Assembly: GCF_012273895.1 (NCBI RefSeq)
Contig: NC_052109.1
Coordinates: forward strand, 3,858,432-3,922,431
DNA length: 64,000 nucleotides
Direction: 5' to 3'
Source of the DNA: Zerene cesonia
Lineage: Eukaryota > Arthropoda > Insecta > Lepidoptera > Pieridae
Part shown: in pieces, positions 14,174 to 26,790 of the stretch
How the letters are laid out: each line of letters starts with the position of its first letter
Numbering within the stretch: position 1 is the first letter of the stretch
The notes under the pieces: model-generated
What the model saw: the letters and a program-made list of their open reading frames with translations, nothing else
Database searches by the model: none
Told to the model about the DNA's origin: nothing
Position numbers and translations under genes: made by a program

Positions 14174-15173
14174 NNNNNNNNNNNNNNNNNNNNNNNNNNN
14201 NNNNNNNNNNNNNNNNNNNNNNNNNNNNNNNNNNNNNNNNNNNNNNNNNNNNNNNNNNNNNNNNNNNNNNNNNNNNNNNNNNNNNNNNNNNNNNNNNNNN
14301 NNNNNNNNNNNNNNNNNNNNNNNNNNNNNNNNNNNNNNNNNNNNNNNNNNNNNNNNNNNNNNNNNNNNNNNNNNNNNNNNNNNNNNNNNNNNNNNNNNNN
14401 NNNNNNNNNNNNNNNNNNNNNNNNNNNNNNNNNNNNNNNNNNNNNNNNNNNNNNNNNNNNNNNNNNNNNNNNNNNNNNNNNNNNNNNNNNNNNNNNNNNN
14501 NNNNNNNNNNNNNNNNNNNNNNNNNNNNNNNNNNNNNNNNNNNNNNNNNNNNNNNNNNNNNNNNNNNNNNNNNNNNNNNNNNNNNNNNNNNNNNNNNNNN
14601 NNNNNNNNNNNNNNNNNNNNNNNNNNNNNNNNNNNNNNNNNNNNNNNNNNNNNNNNNNNNNNNNNNNNNNNNNNNNNNNNNNNNNNNNNNNNNNNNNNNN
14701 NNNNNNNNNNNNNNNNNNNNNNNNNNNNNNNNNNNNNNNNNNNNNNNNNNNNNNNNNNNNNNNNNNNNNNNNNNNNNNNNNNNNNNNNNNNNNNNNNNNN
14801 NNNNNNNNNNNNNNNNNNNNNNNNNNNNNNNNNNNNNNNNNNNNNNNNNNNNNNNNNNNNNNNNNNNNNNNNNNNNNNNNNNNNNNNNNNNNNNNNNNNN
14901 NNNNNNNNNNNNNNNNNNNNNNNNNNNNNNNNNNNNNNNNNNNNNNNNNNNNNNNNNNNNNNNNNNNNNNNNNNNNNNNNNNNNNNNNNNNNNNNNNNNN
15001 NNNNNNNNNNNNNNNNNNNNNNNNNNNNNNNNNNNNNNNNNNNNNNNNNNNNNNNNNNNNNNNNNNNNNNNNNNNNNNNNNNNNNNNNNNNNNNNNNNNN
15101 NNNNNNNNNNNNNNNNNNNNNNNNNNNNNNNNNNNNNNNNNNNNNNNNNNNNNNNNNNNNNNNNNNNNNNNNN
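14174..15173. other. Assembly gap, 1000 N
   Basis: Exactly 1000 N, a placeholder size. It begins inside the fifth unit of the tandem array, so the array probably caused the break. Confidence 0.99.
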
Positions 15174-16399
15174 ACTCGATTTATTATAATAAAGCTAAAC
15201 ATACCGCACACACGCACAGAATGTGTTTGTACTAGTGTGTGCTAAAACGTAACTCGTTAGAAATGGCCGCTTAATGAGCTGATGATATGTAACTTTAATT
15301 AGCGTGTTATTGTTTGTTAATTTAATGACTAAATGTTGGATAAACGCCAGTGCGGCGCAGCCTAAAGTTCAACGATAGTGTCTACAAAATAGGCGTGTAC
15401 TTGGCAGAGAAATTTCCGAGCGAGCCGCCGGAGGTTCCGACTCTATAATACGTAAATAATCGTCAAGAACACTCTATAACTTTCTAATTGCTTTTTACCT
15501 CGATGGGTCCATGCTTTTAGGCAGATTGCTTATTTTGTTAATGAACTTCGACGATTCAAAACTTTTTACATTTTGCAAAGGTATTTAAATATGAAAATTC
15601 ACGAATTATTTTCATATTTCGTTTTCGTGATTTTGTTATAATTGGTAACTATTACGATGCTTAAGTTTTTGAAATATTGTTAGTAAAAGCTGTGCTTAAA
15701 GTGAATATGTGCCTAAAGTGATCGCTGTAAGCAGACGATAGTGAAAAAGCCGAAGTGTAATTAGATTGTTATATCGCGTCTACGACTGCAGCCAGCGTAA
15801 AGTTTTATTGAAAAATGTTGCGGTATGATTCAGAGTCAGGTAACATTTCGGACATGTAAAGGCGCGTTGTACAAAAGAATTTCAATTTGGTACCGAATCG
15901 CGCAACCCTTTTCAACTTTACAAAGTAATTTCCTGACGCGAAATTGATTCGTTGGCTTCGTGGTTTTTGTTTGGTGTGGCGACCGCGATTTTAATTAAAG
16001 TAGGAAAAAAATGTTACCTTGTTATGCTTCTCGTTTGCTGACAACCACTTTTCACTACGAAACGGTTTGTTAGCGCTCTTCCACCGAAACGGCAGACGGA
16101 TGGTCGATAAAACGAGATGAATAGGCGCACTACTACACGGCCCACCCTAAAAACGTCGATAAATTACCTAGTAATAGTCTTGCTTAAGTAAAACCGATTT
16201 GATACTCCCCGCCGTAATGGTCAGCTTTCCTCCAATCCCATTAAATAAAAATAATGACCTAATAACTTGTTGATTATATTGCGGAGTAATTTCCACTTTT
16301 TGAACGTTTGCATTATCTAATATTTAATTTTGATAACAATGACCCGAGTAAATTACTTCAATTTATTTGTTATAATGAAGATATACTGAAAATTTTAAA
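15174..16399. other. Intergenic; one GC-rich patch
   Basis: 15340-15450 is GC-richer (GCGAGCCGCCGGAGGTTCCG) and 16020-16150 moderately so. Neither shows a coding frame. They may be conserved noncoding DNA, which cannot be told from one sequence. Confidence 0.5.
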
Positions 16400-17030
16400 T
16401 CATCACTTAATATATAAATTGCTTGTCACGTTTTTTTGTCCGCGCTGAATTCCTTAACTACTTAACGGATTTTAATAAATTGTGCACACCATGTGCTATT
16501 TTAATACCCATAAATGAGCATCTGGTCGGAGATAATACTATAAAGTAGATTTTTTTTTATGTCATAGCGGGCAACTGAGCTGGTGGTTCGCCAGATGGTA
16601 AGCGATCACCACCACCCAGTGAACATTCGCAAAGGTAGTACATCTGCGAATGTGCTGCCCGCTTTTACTCATGTAAGGGAAAAAGAAAGGATTAACGTCT
16701 GGAAAAAGGAATGGACTGGGACGGGTGAGGAAAAGGAAACAGGCCTCCGGCTCCCCCAATCACCTTACGAAAAATAGTGGCAAACCACTATTTCACGCCG
16801 GTTTTCTGTGGGGGTGTGGTACTTCCCCGGTGCGAGCTGTCCAATTCGTACCGAAGCGTGCTCGACTCCCACAATTATAAATAATAACAAAAATTTTTGT
16901 TTGAACGCTCTAATCTCAGGAACTACTAGATTGACTTAAAAAATTATTTCATCGTTGATATGTGCGTGATCCTTGGAGTTGATTACAGGTTATATAACTT
17001 CGGGAAAAGCCGTAGTATACCGCTTGTATA
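16400..17030 (+). mobile_element. Degraded Helitron-like sequence interrupted by repeat copy B
   Basis: The left part (to 16551) has TTAATATATAAATTGCTTGT and CTACTTAACGGATTTTAATA; the right part (from 16880) has GTTTGAACGCTCTAATCTCA and GGAACTACTAGATTGACTT. Both are Helitron 5'-end phrases, so these may be two fragments rather than one element split by the insertion. No CTAG end is visible. Confidence 0.5.
16552..16877 (-). mobile_element. Dispersed poly(A)-tailed lepidopteran repeat, longest copy B
   Basis: This fullest copy shows AGCGGGCAACTGAGCTGG, CCAGATGGTAAGCGATCACC, the GAATGGACTGGGACGGGTGA block, and at its far end CGAAGCGTGCTCGACTCCCA. The tail on the minus strand is nine A residues at 16552-16560. 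It sits inside an older Helitron-like sequence, so the insertion is nested. Confidence 0.8.
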
Positions 17031-17619
17031 AAAATAGCTTTACTTTAAAATTCTATCATTCAACGAACACTGTGTATTGAAATGATACTAAGAACTATTC
17101 TGCCACATATTTCGAATCAAAATGAACGTAGTATAAATGTCAAATTACTATTTAAGAAAGCCTTAGGGTATGATTTAATATAACATTTCGGTGGAAACTC
17201 CGTTTGGAGTGACGTTAATATGACAAATAATTTCCTACGAAGCCTACCTTCGGTGTGCCGCGGAAATGCGTTGAATATGCTAATAATTTCCCATGTGCTT
17301 TCCTTGCCAGTTTCATACTTGCTTCCGTCACTTAAACTTAGGAATACTTGTGAATTTCAATATTTTAACGTTGGAATTGGATCGACTTGCCGATAAACTT
17401 GTTGTTGTAGACAATTTTGCTTACATTTTTAATCGACATTCCTAAAAACGAGGGTGTTTCTCAATTTGGTTGTATTATTTGTCTTTGGTTTGTATCTTCG
17501 TGGCTCTCTACAAATTGACGTGATTTGTTTTGAATTTTATAGGAAATTTTTGAAATTTGGTGTTATTTTATAATTTTTAGTAGTACCTACCCCTCACGTG
17601 ACCAGTTTTGGAAACGATT

Positions 17620-17765
17620 TTGGTTTTAATGTGGGAGTCGAGCACGCTTTGGCACGTGTTATGTTTTTTACGGTGGAGGAGTCGGAGGCCCATTTCTTTA
17701 TCCTCACTTTTCCCAGTCCATTTCTTCTTTCCACTCGATCCTATTCTTCTCTATCCATAGTAGTA
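17620..17765 (+). mobile_element. Dispersed poly(A)-tailed lepidopteran repeat, 5' fragment copy C, opposite orientation
   Basis: Its reverse complement matches the far half of copy B: TGGGAGTCGAGCACGCTT, then GGCCC next to the GGAGTCGGAG block, then CACTTTTCCCAGTCCATTTC. The tail half is missing. Confidence 0.7.
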
Positions 17766-18465
17766 GCTATTAGGTACAGAAAAAAATTGGCAGTTAAATA
17801 ACAGCATTGTAAATTATGCTTATTTGAAAGCAAAACACAGATTTGAACGCATTTCAGTAAAAGTTAAGATAATATGCGCGCACAGGCTCATAAGCTTTCG
17901 ATTTCACGTGAAGCTATATAAGGAGAAAAGTAAATTCCTTAAGAGGCTTTAACTAAAGATTAGACCAATTCTTTGCAATATCCACCTAGTGTGTGACCCA
18001 TTTATAGGATGAGCGTGGTAAATGGCTTTCTGAACACGGCGATAACTTTAGGAACATTTCAAACAAGATCTGTAACTATCTTATAAAATTTCAAAATATA
18101 ATCTTTACATATCTTTTGTGTATGTAGGCTCTACTTAGGATTCGATATGTATATAAAATTAGTCATGTTAGTTACATTACCTTATAATTGAATGGTGAAC
18201 TGGTTTAATGATTTTTGCTTTATTAGATTGGCCTCCACTTCCTCTTTTTCTATAATAACTGTTTAAATTTTATAATTTACTGCATAGATGGTGCCGGGGT
18301 GAATCATTTGATTTTAATTTACATATTGATGATGAATGTAAAAACATATTTTGTTTGTTTGTTTGTGACGATTTGAAGTTCGTTTAGAAGTTACAAGTTA
18401 TAAACAAACTGGTCGCTTTGTATAATTCAATTGCATTTCTGTTAAATGGCAATTGTGAATTTTTT

Positions 18466-18515
18466 TTTCATATTTTTACATGAGATGAGCGAGCAACTGA
18501 GCTGGATGGAATGAG
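18466..18515 (-). mobile_element. Fragment of the same dispersed repeat (copy E)
   Basis: A T-run followed by CATGAGATGAGCGAGCAACT and GAGCTGG matches only the tail end of copy B. Confidence 0.45.
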
Positions 18516-18689
18516 CATATAAAAAGAGCAATAGAACAAATTAACGGCTTTCGACGAATCCAAAAAACTTTATTTTCTTGAAGAAAATACTAATTTCTAT
18601 TATATATTTAGTCTAGATAACATTCACACTGGTCTGACGTTTTTGAATAATGAAGTATGACGAATCCAAACTTATGCATTGCTCTCCCT

Positions 18690-18967
18690 ACTTTATATTT
18701 TATAATATTGTACAAAGGAAACACTTGACTGTTTGTTTCTTTACCGATTCAAAACAAAAATTGGTAGACCAATTCAAAAAATCCACTAGAACGTTACATC
18801 ATATCCGAGTAACATAGGTTTCATTGTGATGACGGAAGTATAATCTAAATAAAGCATTCAATAAAAATAAAAAATTACCCTTTTTGCTACTTTTACCGAG
18901 ATGAAACATCTCATTTCTATGGAATTATCCTTTGACTACGTGGGCGAAGCCGCAGGCGAAAAGCTAG
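18690..18967 (+). mobile_element. Helitron-like element with a clear 3' end
   Basis: Ends GCGAAGCCGCAGGCGAAAAG then CTAG, followed by T. The internal GTAACATAGGTTTCATTG is the diverged counterpart of a common Helitron phrase. The start is approximate. Confidence 0.7.
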
Positions 18968-21900
18968 TCAAATGATAAAACAATTGGATGACAAGTTTCG
19001 AAATGGATTCAGTTTTGAATATCCGGTCATTTTCTATCTCAATTATGAAGTAGTGATGTTATGTGTTCTGTAATATTCCTTTTAATGAAAATAATAAGAT
19101 CCAATTTTGTTTGAGAGAAGCTTTCAGACAATGGGTAAGGGTCTCTCGGACGGACTTTCAACGATTCTCTGTAGGAATTAAGGCTGCGTTCACGAATACG
19201 ATCGGATAACACTAAGTTATGAATAAGTTTAACATATTATACTTATTCATCACTATACTACTACACATATATTCGTAGTTGGGTGCTAAATAAAGGTTAG
19301 GGTATCCAAGACCAAATACGAAATGAACCTTTTGATAATCTATCCTACATTTGAATAAGTTACTAAGGCGCTTTTTATTACACGTCAAAGTACATTTGAA
19401 AGCGGATACTTTTTCATATGAAAACATGCGTTCGAAGCGCCTTTTCAATCGACTCCCAAAAACGCACCTTTGTTTTTAGGACGTCGTTTGTTTTCAATTC
19501 GACAGATTTTTTTATTTATTTTAGCATTCATTAATTATTGATACTATTTATGAAACTTATATTATGTATTTTGTGTGTGGTTCGTAATAGTAAAGTTCGA
19601 TGCATCATTTGGTGAGCACGGTGATATTTAACATCCGTTACACGTACCTCATATTTATTTCTGGGAGAGATGAATCTGTATGCTCTCTCTAACTTTTTTA
19701 TTTAAATTAAGTGATCTGGGATTGATTTCGCTCACATATTTGATTAAACTGTTTCCCGAATTATATTATGCAACTTATTTCCGATATATACCTATATAAC
19801 ATGCATGTTTTTAAGATTAAATGCGTGAGCACGCCATCCATCCGCATTGCCGTCTTGTTAGTCTCATACTAGCAATAATACTGAAATTGTGGACGCATCC
19901 CAATATGTGGCTGGCTATATTCTAGTGGCTAGGCTCTCCTTTGCTCTAACTAGGAATAATTTTTATACGTTTTTTAAACCATGCAATGTTGATATTTGTT
20001 GTAGTTCTTGAAAGTAGTGTGCTAGAACAGATATCAAATTACTCTATTTTAAGTCGTTGGAAATAAATATGTACGAAGAAATCGTTGTCGAATCGATCGT
20101 GCTCTGTAATAGTGGTGAGGTATATTTTACACGTTTGTTTTATTAGGTATTAATGTAATTCATATTTCTTCTATGACTTTTTAATATATAAATACATAAG
20201 TAAAACACCTTTATGTAGTTAGTGTAAAATACCGATTAGACGTTTTTATTAATTTGATGCATATTTCATTAAACAACTTTATTACAACTGTATAAAATAA
20301 CAAAAAATTATCACACGCAAGCATATTACAAACTTTTCCGCTAATATTATTCAAGTTAATCGGCGGTCATGTTTGAATACCAATTTTCCGGGCGTATCGT
20401 CGCCCCATCCGCGCACAATGCTACTTATTATATCGGTTATCTACCCCACTTTATTATGGGGATGTCATGATATTATGGAATGATGACCCCGCTACTTATT
20501 CCGGACACATGTTTTGCTTTAATGCTGTGGTTGGAAAATGCTTTAATACGCGTTTTTATTATGTGTTTTTTCGTCGACTTAGATAAGCAATAAAACATGA
20601 ATAAATTACATGTATGTTCCACAAAATTAGTGAAAATGTTTTATATGAGATATGTTGCCTCAAGTAATTAAATAAAAAAGGCGGGAAGAAAAAGTTTATA
20701 TTATTTTACAACTACCACGGTTTATGTAGGCTAAACTGTTAGCGACTTAAAACGTAAAAATTCTCAAATAGGTTTTATATTTTAACCTTAGATACCAATC
20801 AGACCTAAGGAAAACCCTTTCATTAGAATAAAATATGAAATTATTAGCATTAGGCATAATATAATTAGATTCAAATCTAATGTATCCGATTTGATTAAGA
20901 TGGTTTACTCGAGCTTATTATCTATAATTATGGCAATTAATATTATTCAATTCAATCATCTCGATAGAATTGTCTCTATTGAATTATAATGGATATATTG
21001 GAATTTCGATTATATTTAATCGTATTGATTTTTCAAATTATTGTACCCCTTTATACATAAAAAGAATTGTGTTATAATAGTTTTAGGGCATCTGCAAATA
21101 CTTGTAAGACTAAGCGTTAAATGTATTGAGTTTATGAAGAAATCTAGCGCAAGTATGGACTTCGGTGGCATGCGGTAAGGCAAAATTGATTTCAAAAAAT
21201 TACGTTATAAATACAATAAAGCATTGATATTGTTCTCTTAATGGGTAAGGAAATGGATTAATAAATAAAAGTAAAAAAGCAAACCCCATGCATTTATATT
21301 TCATATTGGTTTAATATGGATTTATTTTCTAACTGCTAGTTTATGTCTAGGATTCCAAATAAAACAACTAAGGACTCTGAGTTTGAACAGATATCACGAT
21401 TTTTAATTGTTATTATGTTCTTAAATTAATACCACAGCATGTTTTAAAGATACGTATCCATTCATTCATTCTAAGACAAAGCTACATAATCTATGCAAAG
21501 CCAAACAAATAAACGTGCGTTCCAATCACGAAACCGTTTCAATGGCTGAGGTACGAAATACTCGATCTATAAGTGAACGAGCCAGCCTTGATAGCAATGT
21601 GGCCTTCAAATCAAACAAGTGTTCGTTGCACTGCGATTCGCTTTGCAGTTTATCTGGCTGCAAGCAATGAATGAGAGTGGTTTTGTTAACTATTTTTGAA
21701 TGCTTCTAATCGAAATACACTCACGACTCTAACAGCTTTACAAAGAAATGACGCAAACAATAGCAAATTGAATTTTAGTCATTATGGTGTATATGCTGAA
21801 CTAGGGACTTAACCAGATTAACACGGATCTTTTTTTTTTTTGAGACGGAGATTTTCTTAATGCAATGTGAAATCTTACTAAAATTTACTATTTTTCCCTA

Positions 21901-24900
21901 ATTAGGAAATATGATTATCCGTCATAGATCGCTGTCGTGGATACTTGTACCATTATAGAACTATTAAGGGAAAAACAGAATCCTTATAGGGCTTTTGTGC
22001 CGATGCGGCTTCTCCGAAACCGGTAGACGTATCAATATCAAATATTTAGTAGCGTTGAAATACACTCAGATTTTTAATAAAATGTTCACAATCGCAATTG
22101 AATCATATCCTTATAGGACGTAAAGTATGTATGTTCGTTCAATTTATGCTTTTTATTTAGAGTGTATTTTTCTCAATTAACAAGTGATTGGTATATAGTT
22201 CAATATGTAAAACATATTAAATTAATTGATTGAAGATAGTTTTCGTGAATAGACATAATAAATAAATACTTGCATACTTGTACAATACTAATTTCCAATT
22301 TAGGAACTTTTATAATAATGCCATTGATAGAATCATTTCAGGATTAATAAAAACACGCAAGTAAAACAAGGTTTTCTTTTCGTTTTCCCAATTACATATT
22401 ATATATCATAATAAGCGGTGTTATTGGCTCAAACACGGAATTCGCTCGTAACACCTCTAGTTGGGCCTATTGTAGTCAAAGGGACTAAAAATAACATGTG
22501 ATTTATGTATTTTTGTATGGCATATTTATACTACATCATCAATTTTGATAAGATTTATGAAAGCTGTCATACTTTAAAGTAATTTTATGGAACATAGAAT
22601 GCATTTTAATCAAAATTCATTTACAAATGCAAGTTGTATTACATTCTGAAACTGTCATGTAATCGATCATAAAACACAACATAAGAAGGTACTATTTTAT
22701 GAAAAAAAAAAAACAACAAGCAATTGCACTTGCCTTTTTCAAATAAAACGTGAAGCTGCTAAATGTTGTAGTGAATTAGTGAGAAATAAACAAATTATCA
22801 ACGGGGGTTGTTGTAGAGACGTGATTTCCATGCGTCGAGCGTAGAGATTAAATGGTCCCTGAAACGCTTGTTAAATATTCAGAGTGGGGTTAACAGATAT
22901 TGAGCGAAATGCTTGATAATGTTCAAAGGAGCCTGCTTATTGTTAACAATGTATCTTTGTTAGATCAGCTTATAAATAAATATAAGTGAAAAAAATTTAT
23001 TCATCTGTTGAAATTGATCATAGAGGTTTAAAAAATGTGTGTACCTACAGTGCATACATCTGAAAGAAATTCATTTTCTATTTGACACAATGCTATTTCA
23101 TGCATTTGACAAAAACACATTAATCTGAAGTATATTGTTGTTTATTTAGCTATTTTTTCCGAATCCTTTCAACTGGAAAGTTAGAGTTCTACGGACCAAC
23201 AATAAAATGAATAAAACAATTTGTTGCGAATTTTATTGCATTTTATATCATCGCACAAAACTGTGCGTATAAATTTTATTAAAGTTGAAGTTTATATATA
23301 TGTTTCCTACAGCCTTGCTCGCATTTAATACAGCATTGGAATGATGAAACACCTTAATACCTGGTTAAAGTTTGCCTTTAATATAGCTATATACATATAG
23401 CTCGATTCTGGCAATTGTCACATGCACACGTGTTTACAGAAGCTGAGTCGCAGTTTACCGGCACTCGGCTTTATCGCTGGAGTGGGTCACAATGAAAGCC
23501 CCCACCGAGCCTTTGTCTTAGCTAAACTCGACCACACGAGCTTTACTAACTTACGGTTCTATATCCTCGTGAATGTAATTATCGACGAAATAACTTTGCG
23601 TTAAATTTTATCAAACTTTATATAATTAGTTTTAGTCCCAATATAGAATAATTATAAATATAATAACAACAAAATATTTTCAAAATTCTAGCGTATTCGA
23701 AATTCAAATATTTTCAATAAAAAATTATTTGAATTTCGAATACGCTTTTAAAGAAACCTCTATTAAATATAAATTAAGAATACGACTCTATGAAACTTTA
23801 TCTAATTTTATATTGAACGGAAAAAGTTTCATTAACTGATTAGAATATCATGCTTCCTTCATGAGCGTAAATCTAGAAACGGAGTACTTAAGTTATTGTA
23901 ATTTAATAATCATTATAGACTTCACATCTGTCTTTTCAAGACTCGTTTTATGAACGCTCGTAATTCATCCAATTTTATCTTCTTTCACACTCTCAATAAT
24001 ATTGACACGGAGCAGAATATTTAAGTGATGTAGCCAAAATTACTGCTGTAGACGCCCAGTTCCATTGAATTATTCAACGTTCTGTATATAATTAGCCCTG
24101 AGTATAGTCTAACGTAGACAATTTAAGTTCGACAGTCTATTTGTTTGAGGCTTGTCAATATTTGAAACTCGCAGTGAACGGTTGCGACTTATAATTCACA
24201 TAAATCATGGATTTTTCCAATTTATTCTTGAGATTGGATATCGGAAATTTGTATAGGCGTTAATAAGTTAGTACTTACATTTTTTTTCATAGAGGTATCG
24301 GTATGTATTCCAATGACTGAAATCATTTATAGATTAGTTCCTCAACTTTCATTTGCGAAAACCAAAAATTACAAAAATATTAACGCTATATTACGCTAAA
24401 TATTTTGCTAGAATAAAGTTGAAACCGTTTTTGATATATTGCTTCTATCAACTATCAGGTTATAAATTTTATTGAGATAAAACTTTGGATATTGGCATAA
24501 AATAACATAACTGAAATGCAGTCTAGACGACTTTAATATAGAGTACCTACGTAAAATTGTTATTGAAATGATATGTCACTTTATTTCTTTGTAACTGGTA
24601 TTTTTCAAGTATGACATTTGAAGCCACCTGATAAAACAAAATCAAAGCGCTTGAATTGTTCACCTACAGATTATAAAAATTCTGGAAATTTAATTTTATT
24701 AATGTCTGGATAAAAAAAAAGTAATAACATCAAGTAAGGTAATGTCGTGTATCTTTTACCATTGAGTTGAAGTTAAAAAATTAAGAACTATACATAACCA
24801 ATTTAAAAATAAATAAAAAATATGACTTCCATAGATTTGGGTTAAATTACATAGATTTGCAATAAAAATAAACTATTTTGTAAAAAAGGTTTATTTATTT

Positions 24901-25602
24901 ACCGAATATAAAATTACCATCAGATAGTTAGGACCGCATAAAATCGTTACTGACAACTACAACAAATACTTCGACTTATTCCAGGACATTTAAACTCTAT
25001 ATAGAATCAACACAAATAAAAACATTTAGGCATTTATCTTATAAAATGGCACTACCTAATTTAGGTAAATATTTACATTTCACAAAGAAACAACAAAAGC
25101 TCCCATAACTACAACTTTACACTTTTATACACTTACATTTATTCATATTTACACACACAACCGATTTATATTTTAAAATAAATATAAGTTCTACAAGCCA
25201 TTATACCTAAAATTTTTAAAACTCAATATATATTGAGATATTACATTGAAATATTTACAAAAATTTACAGTTTTTACAAATCTCTCCATTATAATTAAGA
25301 CTTATAATTACGCTATGGTTTAATTATAGAACTGCCTATAGTAAAAAGTATGTTGAAAATTTTAAAAATTTCAAATATTACTAAAGCCAAAGATTTGCAA
25401 AACATTTCAAAAACCAAATATATCAGTTTTATAAAAGGGATTTAACCTGAAGGCTGATCTCAAATGCGATAATATTATTAATGCGATATTATTATTAGGT
25501 TTAATAATGGTAAGACATTCTTTGAGCAAAAATTATAATTGATACCCTTGCTTGCCTGTTAAGTCGCTTATTGGCGATATTTATAGCTCTTATTTTTGTA
25601 TG
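18968..25602. other. Intergenic, no gene seen
   Basis: About 6.6 kb of AT-rich DNA. Only the foldback at 23690-23746 stands out. Confidence 0.6.
23690..23746. repeat. Perfect 21-bp inverted repeat with a 15-base spacer
   Basis: Arms 23690-23710 and 23726-23746 match exactly; the arm begins AGCGTATTCGAAATTC. It is intergenic, about 2.7 kb downstream of the Side-like gene, with no recognisable element around it. Confidence 0.93.
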
Positions 25603-25853
25603 TTAGAGCGGGCATCCAAGCTGCTGGTTTGCCTGATGGTAAGCGATCACTAAAATTTTTTTCATTTGCAGAAGTAGGGCTTGTGCAAATGCCTCGCCCA
25701 ATATAAAGGCATCAGGAAATGTTGATGACGGGGATAAAGAAATAGACAGTATGCTTCTATTTCAGGCTGATGTTTTGTGAGGGTGTGATACCTTCCCCTT
25801 TGTGATTTGGCCCAATACGTGCTTAAGTGTGCTCGACAACCACACTTAAATTG
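25603..25853 (-). mobile_element. Dispersed poly(A)-tailed lepidopteran repeat, diverged copy D
   Basis: Shares AGAGCGGGCATCCAAGCTGC, GCCTGATGGTAAGCGATCAC, GTGAGGGTGTGATACCTTCC and TGTGCTCGACAACCACACTT with copy B, with many substitutions. It lies 630 bp past the Side-like stop codon. Confidence 0.75.
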
Positions 25854-26366
25854 TATGCTCCCATTATTAACTGAAGTATATTTGTTTCATAACAATGAAT
25901 AACACAGAGCATATGGCGAGTAAAATTAAATACACGAGCTCAGTTTACTTAAACTAATTTTTACATTTCTAATTCTTTCTATAGGAAAATTTATATTGTC
26001 TAAGACTCGTCAATAAATTAGTGATTTTGGCCGAAATTCTTCATGGCAGTTATTGTTTCTGAATACACTAACTTTTAAAAATAGTTAGTCTCTAAATTTT
26101 TAACAAATTAAATACTATACACAATGTACATAAAGTCATAAAATAATTTAATAAATTTATCTAAATTGCAGATAAAATCATTGCGAGAGAATCGTTTACT
26201 CCATTGTTTATGAAGATAATAACTCCAAGAATTCTACAATTCTATATAAATAGTAACTTCGACATTTAAATAATTCATAGAACAAAACAATATTGATGTT
26301 CCTTACTCGAATTTAAGTTTTGATAGTAAAAGTTTCAAGGATTCCATGAATCAATCAAACCAATAT

Positions 26367-26396
26367 TATTTTATGACTCGGCTGAGTCATAAAATA
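26367..26396 (-). other. Stem-loop just downstream of the Side-like stop codon
   Basis: Perfect 13-bp arms (26367-26379 and 26384-26396) around the four bases GGCT. On the minus strand it lies about 85 nt after the stop codon, so it may be in the 3' UTR. Each arm includes a GAGTCA-type half site. Confidence 0.6.
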
Positions 26397-26403
26397 TAGA
26401 CAA

Positions 26404-26470
26404 TTTATTAAACTCGCCTGAAGGTAGTCGTTAGGAAAAGAAGTTAGGCCAAAAGTTTTAAGCATTTATT
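26404..26470 (-). promoter_or_regulatory. Candidate polyadenylation signals of the Side-like gene
   Basis: Two AATAAA hexamers on the minus strand, at 26470-26465 and 26409-26404, follow the stop codon at 26482 by 11 and 72 nt. The second is the more usual distance. The true 3' end could be further down, since no transcript evidence is available. Confidence 0.45.
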
Positions 26471-26481
26471 CTTAAAGTTTT

Positions 26482-26790
26482 TTACACACAACTCTCCGGG
26501 CCTGGTAAGTTTTCTGCTAAAACGTGTTCTCTTCTCCTCACGTTAGTCTTTCCTTTTCTATGTAAAGTCGACGTTGCGAGACTTCCAGAACTTAACGTTG
26601 GTCCGCTTAATGCTAAAGTTTGACTTCCAAATGGTGAGCCAACATTGCCGTTTGGACATACGAAGTTTGGGCTTCCTAATGTTGGACTTAGGTTAGGTCT
26701 GAAGTTATTCGCTAATAGAGGTTGTGATAAATTTTGATTTATTGCATCTTCTTGTCTACTGATGGGTGTCATGTCGCTGCCGGGAGTGAG
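26482..26790 (-). CDS. Side-like terminal exon: Ser/Pro/Leu-rich tail ending in a PDZ-ligand motif
   Basis: Residues 649-750, then TAA at 26482-26484. Acceptor TTTACAG. The tail is low-complexity, with repeated Leu-Ser-Pro, Gly-Ser-Pro and Gly-Ser motifs (LSPTLGSPNF, VGSPFGSQ) that suit proline-directed phosphorylation, then a basic stretch HRKGKTNVRRREH, and the last four residues ESCV. Ser at -2 and Val at 0 fit a class I PDZ ligand. An AATAAA lies 11 nt after the stop and a second one further on. Confidence 0.92.
   Translation of the reverse strand, partial: LTPGSDMTPISRQEDAINQNLSQPLLANNFRPNLSPTLGSPNFVCPNGNVGSPFGSQTLALSGPTLSSGSLATSTLHRKGKTNVRRREHVLAENLPGPESCV

Noticed and set aside
14066..15245. 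Long open frames of 360-383 codons
   Set aside because: They run through 1000 N and have no real sequence in the middle. The same holds for long frames over 31784-32834, 50438-51574 and 60135-61313.
16562..16777. Open frames of about 65 codons on both strands
   Set aside because: Same dispersed repeat, copy B.
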